NCBI GenBank assembly: GCA_023213395.1 | Contig: CM041465.1 | Span: 88,171,741-88,235,740 of the forward strand | Reading direction: 5' to 3' | DNA: 64,000 bases | DNA from: Cycas panzhihuaensis | Taxonomy: Eukaryota > Cycadophyta | Shown: in pieces, positions 61,601 through 64,000 of the stretch | Layout of the letters: each line of letters starts with the position of its first letter | Numbering within the stretch: the first letter of the stretch is position 1 | Notes under the pieces: model-generated | What the model saw: the letters and a program-made list of their open reading frames with translations, nothing else | Told to the model about the DNA's origin: nothing | Database searches by the model: none | Made by a program: the position numbers and the translations under genes

Positions 61601-64000
61601 GATTTCAATCACATTTAAAGACTTTTTCACAATTATTTATGGCTATTTCAATCAAAATAAGTAATTTCCCTCTGGAACCCTAGCCATAAATTATAGTTTT
61701 CAGGGCTGATTTCTTCTCCGTTTGAAGTCAGATTTTAGATCTGAGTGCAGATTCTAGTTTGCCTCTGAATAAGATTTCATTCAAGGTACACTTCATTTCC
61801 ATACATATGACTTCTGTACTATACAGAAATCCATACAATCATATAGCCTAGGGCATCAAGAATTATATTTTTAGCTTAAGAATGACATCCTTCATGTTAG
61901 CCTTATTCGAAAGTGAAAAACTCATTGATAATAATTATCACATATGGAAGATTAAGATAGAAACCTTCTTAGGGCAAAAAATATCTAGTAAATTGCTATT
62001 AGAAATGAAGCTAAACCTTAAGATGCAGGTGATGCTAAAACTAATTGGGAAGAAAGGGATAATACTGGACTCATAATATTAAAACTATCAATATCTGACC
62101 CTCTTTTCATTTATGTAGAAAGTCTTTATTCTACCTAAAGCATTTGGAAATATCTAAAGAATTTGTATGGCGAAAAAAATGGAGCTAAGATAATAACTCT
62201 TAAAGAGGAATTATTCAAACTCCACATGAAGGAGTAAAAAATAATCATAAAATTTTTACATAAGGTGATTTCGCTAAAAAATGATCTGGCTAGTGTAGGT
62301 GATCTAATCTCATATTAGGCATTAGTGGAATTCATGGTTAGAAAACTACCCAAGTTATTTGATATTATAATAAACACCATCACTAATGCAAATCAAATAA
62401 CAACTATGATAAGAGACACCTTGATAGGACTCTTACTCCAATAGGAGTAAAGAAATAGGCGATACAAAGATGTAGGAGACCTTGAGGACACATTTGCATC
62501 CAGAATGAGTGTGGGATCTAGAGGGTCAAGTAGAGGAAGAGGAAAAGCTCCAGAAACTCGTACTCCATCACGAGGACATTGGTAAGACTCAAGAGGATGA
62601 GGCAGCAATACACCATTAAAGATTTGTTACTCTTGTGATAAGATTGGTCACTTTGTTAATTCCTATAAAGCCTTTGATATATGTTACCATTATGGAAAAT
62701 TAGGACACTACCCATACTGGTGCAAGAAAGCAAACATCTAAAGAGGGAAGAAGCCCATGGGAAACTATAGCAAAGAATAAGAAGGCGACGATGAGAATGA
62801 TGAAGAGGAAGAAACAAAGTTCATTGTGGCACTTACAATAAGCATCCAGGATAAAGACATATGGTACATAGGTTTAGGAGCGTTACATCATATGATAGGT
62901 CGAGAAGAGTGGTTCAAGACTTTACAGCCCTATACCACCAACAAATTAGTAGAATTGGGAGATAAATACTCCCTTGAAATTAAAGGAATTGGAATTGTTG
63001 CAGTTAAAATAAAAGATAGAATTAAAAAAAATTAGAAATATAATTTTAGTGTCAAGTCTAAAAATGAATCTCCTATCTATCTCTCAACTAAAAAAGAAGG
63101 GATTGAGTACTGTATTTGATGAAAAGGGTTTTGTTACATCCTTGATATGAAAAATAATAGGAATATAATTGTAAAAGGGGTTAAAAGTAATGACCTATAT
63201 AGGCTGCTATCACACCCCATTTTGCTTGATGTAAAAACTTGTGCTACTATAAGTCTTAATGAGAAAATGTGGCATTTGAAGTATGGTAATCTTCCCATAG
63301 AAAAATTAAAAAATACAGAGAAGAAAAGCTTAGTGACTAGTTTGCCTCACTTCACATCAAATAATTTCATTTGTAAAGGGTGTCAATTTAGTAAACAACA
63401 CAGACAACCATTTCAAGAAAGTAAGTGGCAGGCCCAAGAAAAATTAGAATTGATACATACAAATCTATGTGGTCCTTTCACTCCACACTCCATAAAAGGA
63501 AGTAGATACATTTTTACTTTTATAGATGATCTGACTAGAAAGATTTGGGTTTATTTTTATGTACTAAATCTGATGTTTTTGATATGTTTAAAGAATTCAA
63601 AGCTGAAATAAAACTAGAAACTAATACCAAAATCAAATGCATAAGGTCTAACGATGGAGGTGAATATATCTCCAAAGAATTTTTGGAGTATTGAAAAGCT
63701 AGGGAAATACAAAGATAATTTTCAACTCCCTACACACCCTAATCCAATGGGGTTGTAGAAAGAAAAAATAGGGTTGTCATGGAAATGGCAAGGAGTATGA
63801 TGCATGGGAAAAATGTTCAAAAGTCATACTAGGATAAAGCAATTAGTATAACCTACTATTTACTAAATAGAAGTTCAACAAAGGCAATGGAATGATACAC
63901 TCCAAAAGAAGCATAGTCAGGAAGGAACCCTGACATAAGCCATCTAAAGGTATTTGGAAGTCAAGCCTTTATTCATATCCCAAATAAGAGAAGAACTAAG
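58652..64000 (-). mobile_element. LARD-like element, second copy (runs off the window)
   Basis: The left LTR is 58652-58999 (348 bp, as in copy 1), followed by the polypurine complement tttcccccc. Copia B is inserted at the identical position (61007). The interior again lacks coding signatures. The right part and right LTR lie beyond the window. Confidence 0.9.
61007..64000 (+). mobile_element. Copia B, second copy (partial)
   Basis: The 5' LTR is 61007-61191, with the same mutated tattag start. The primer-binding site starts at 61192. Gag starts at 61882, the protease remnant is at 62826-63035 with the same lost catalytic Asp, and pre-integrase/integrase run from 63147 to the window end. 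Local differences from copy 1 include a short rewritten stretch near 63095-63120 and another near 61805-61835. Confidence 0.9.

Larger units (their letters stand above)
49093..64000. repeat. Second, direct copy of 20456 to about 35360
   Basis: The sequence from the right edge of the gap to the window end repeats the first locus in the same orientation (offset 28637-28655 bases). It includes the copia A insertion in gypsy, the LARD-like insertion with its ctttg flank (58647-58651) and copia B inside that. Most of 51.72-64.00 kb is nearly identical to copy 1; 49.09-51.4 kb is riddled with small indels. Shared nested junctions show this is the same locus represented twice, not independent insertions. 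Confidence 0.95.

Noticed and set aside
49093-64000. A segmental duplication with biological meaning
   Set aside because: It begins exactly at the assembly gap inside an LTR, so an assembly cause is more likely. It is reported as a finding to test, not as biology.

Overview
The window is nuclear DNA from a repeat-rich plant genome. It is strongly AT-rich and CpG-poor, and almost everything identifiable is a decayed transposable element: a plant L1-type LINE, three Ty1/copia elements, a Tat-type Ty3/gypsy element and two LTR elements without recognisable pol. The density and age of nesting fit a large genome (gymnosperm-like, or a giant-genome angiosperm), but the sequence alone does not identify the species. 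I recognise no intact host gene, tRNA, rRNA, CRISPR array or bacterial feature. Every coding region is a pseudogene with stops and frameshifts. Where a conserved motif shows the ancestral residue, the lesions are mostly C-to-T/G-to-A changes (CAG/CAA to TAG/TAA, TGG to TAG, Cys to Tyr), as expected for methylated, silenced DNA.

Layout. 1-4.4 kb: local tandem and inverted repeats. 4.4-9.7 kb: a minus-strand LINE (ORF1 zinc knuckle, endonuclease, RT) with an internal ~890-bp tandem duplication. 10.0-12.1 kb: a plus-strand gag/protease-like remnant, possibly pararetrovirus-like. 13.1-16.0 kb: a long decayed coding region I cannot name. 16.44-18.35 kb: a ~1.9-kb compound (AT)/(GT)/(AC) microsatellite whose ~52-bp flank occurs on both sides. 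19.03-30.01 kb: a plus-strand Tat-type gypsy element (PBS, gag, protease, archaeal-type RNase H, RT, RNase H, integrase), split by minus-strand copia A (20299-25663). At 30014-38672 a minus-strand non-coding LTR element with a perfect 5-bp target duplication (ctttg) sits in the gypsy 3' region; plus-strand copia B (32371-37490) is nested inside it. 40.89-48.59 kb: plus-strand copia C, interrupted in its RNase H by LTR element D (45082 to about 48493).

A 500-N gap (48593-49092) follows. Everything after it (49093-64000) is a second, direct copy of 20456 to about 35360, with the same nested insertions in the same places and an offset of about 28.64 kb. The copy starts exactly at the gap edge. 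Its first ~2.3 kb is full of small indels and one patch shows ~10% substitutions; the rest is nearly identical to the first copy. The simplest reading is a redundant contig or alternative haplotype placed beside its partner, not a biological duplication.

No undescribed functional system is convincingly visible. The items most worth checking are the unidentified decayed coding region at 13.1-16.0 kb, the gag/protease-like remnant at 10-12 kb, the duplicated flank of the microsatellite, and the mosaic start of the second contig.
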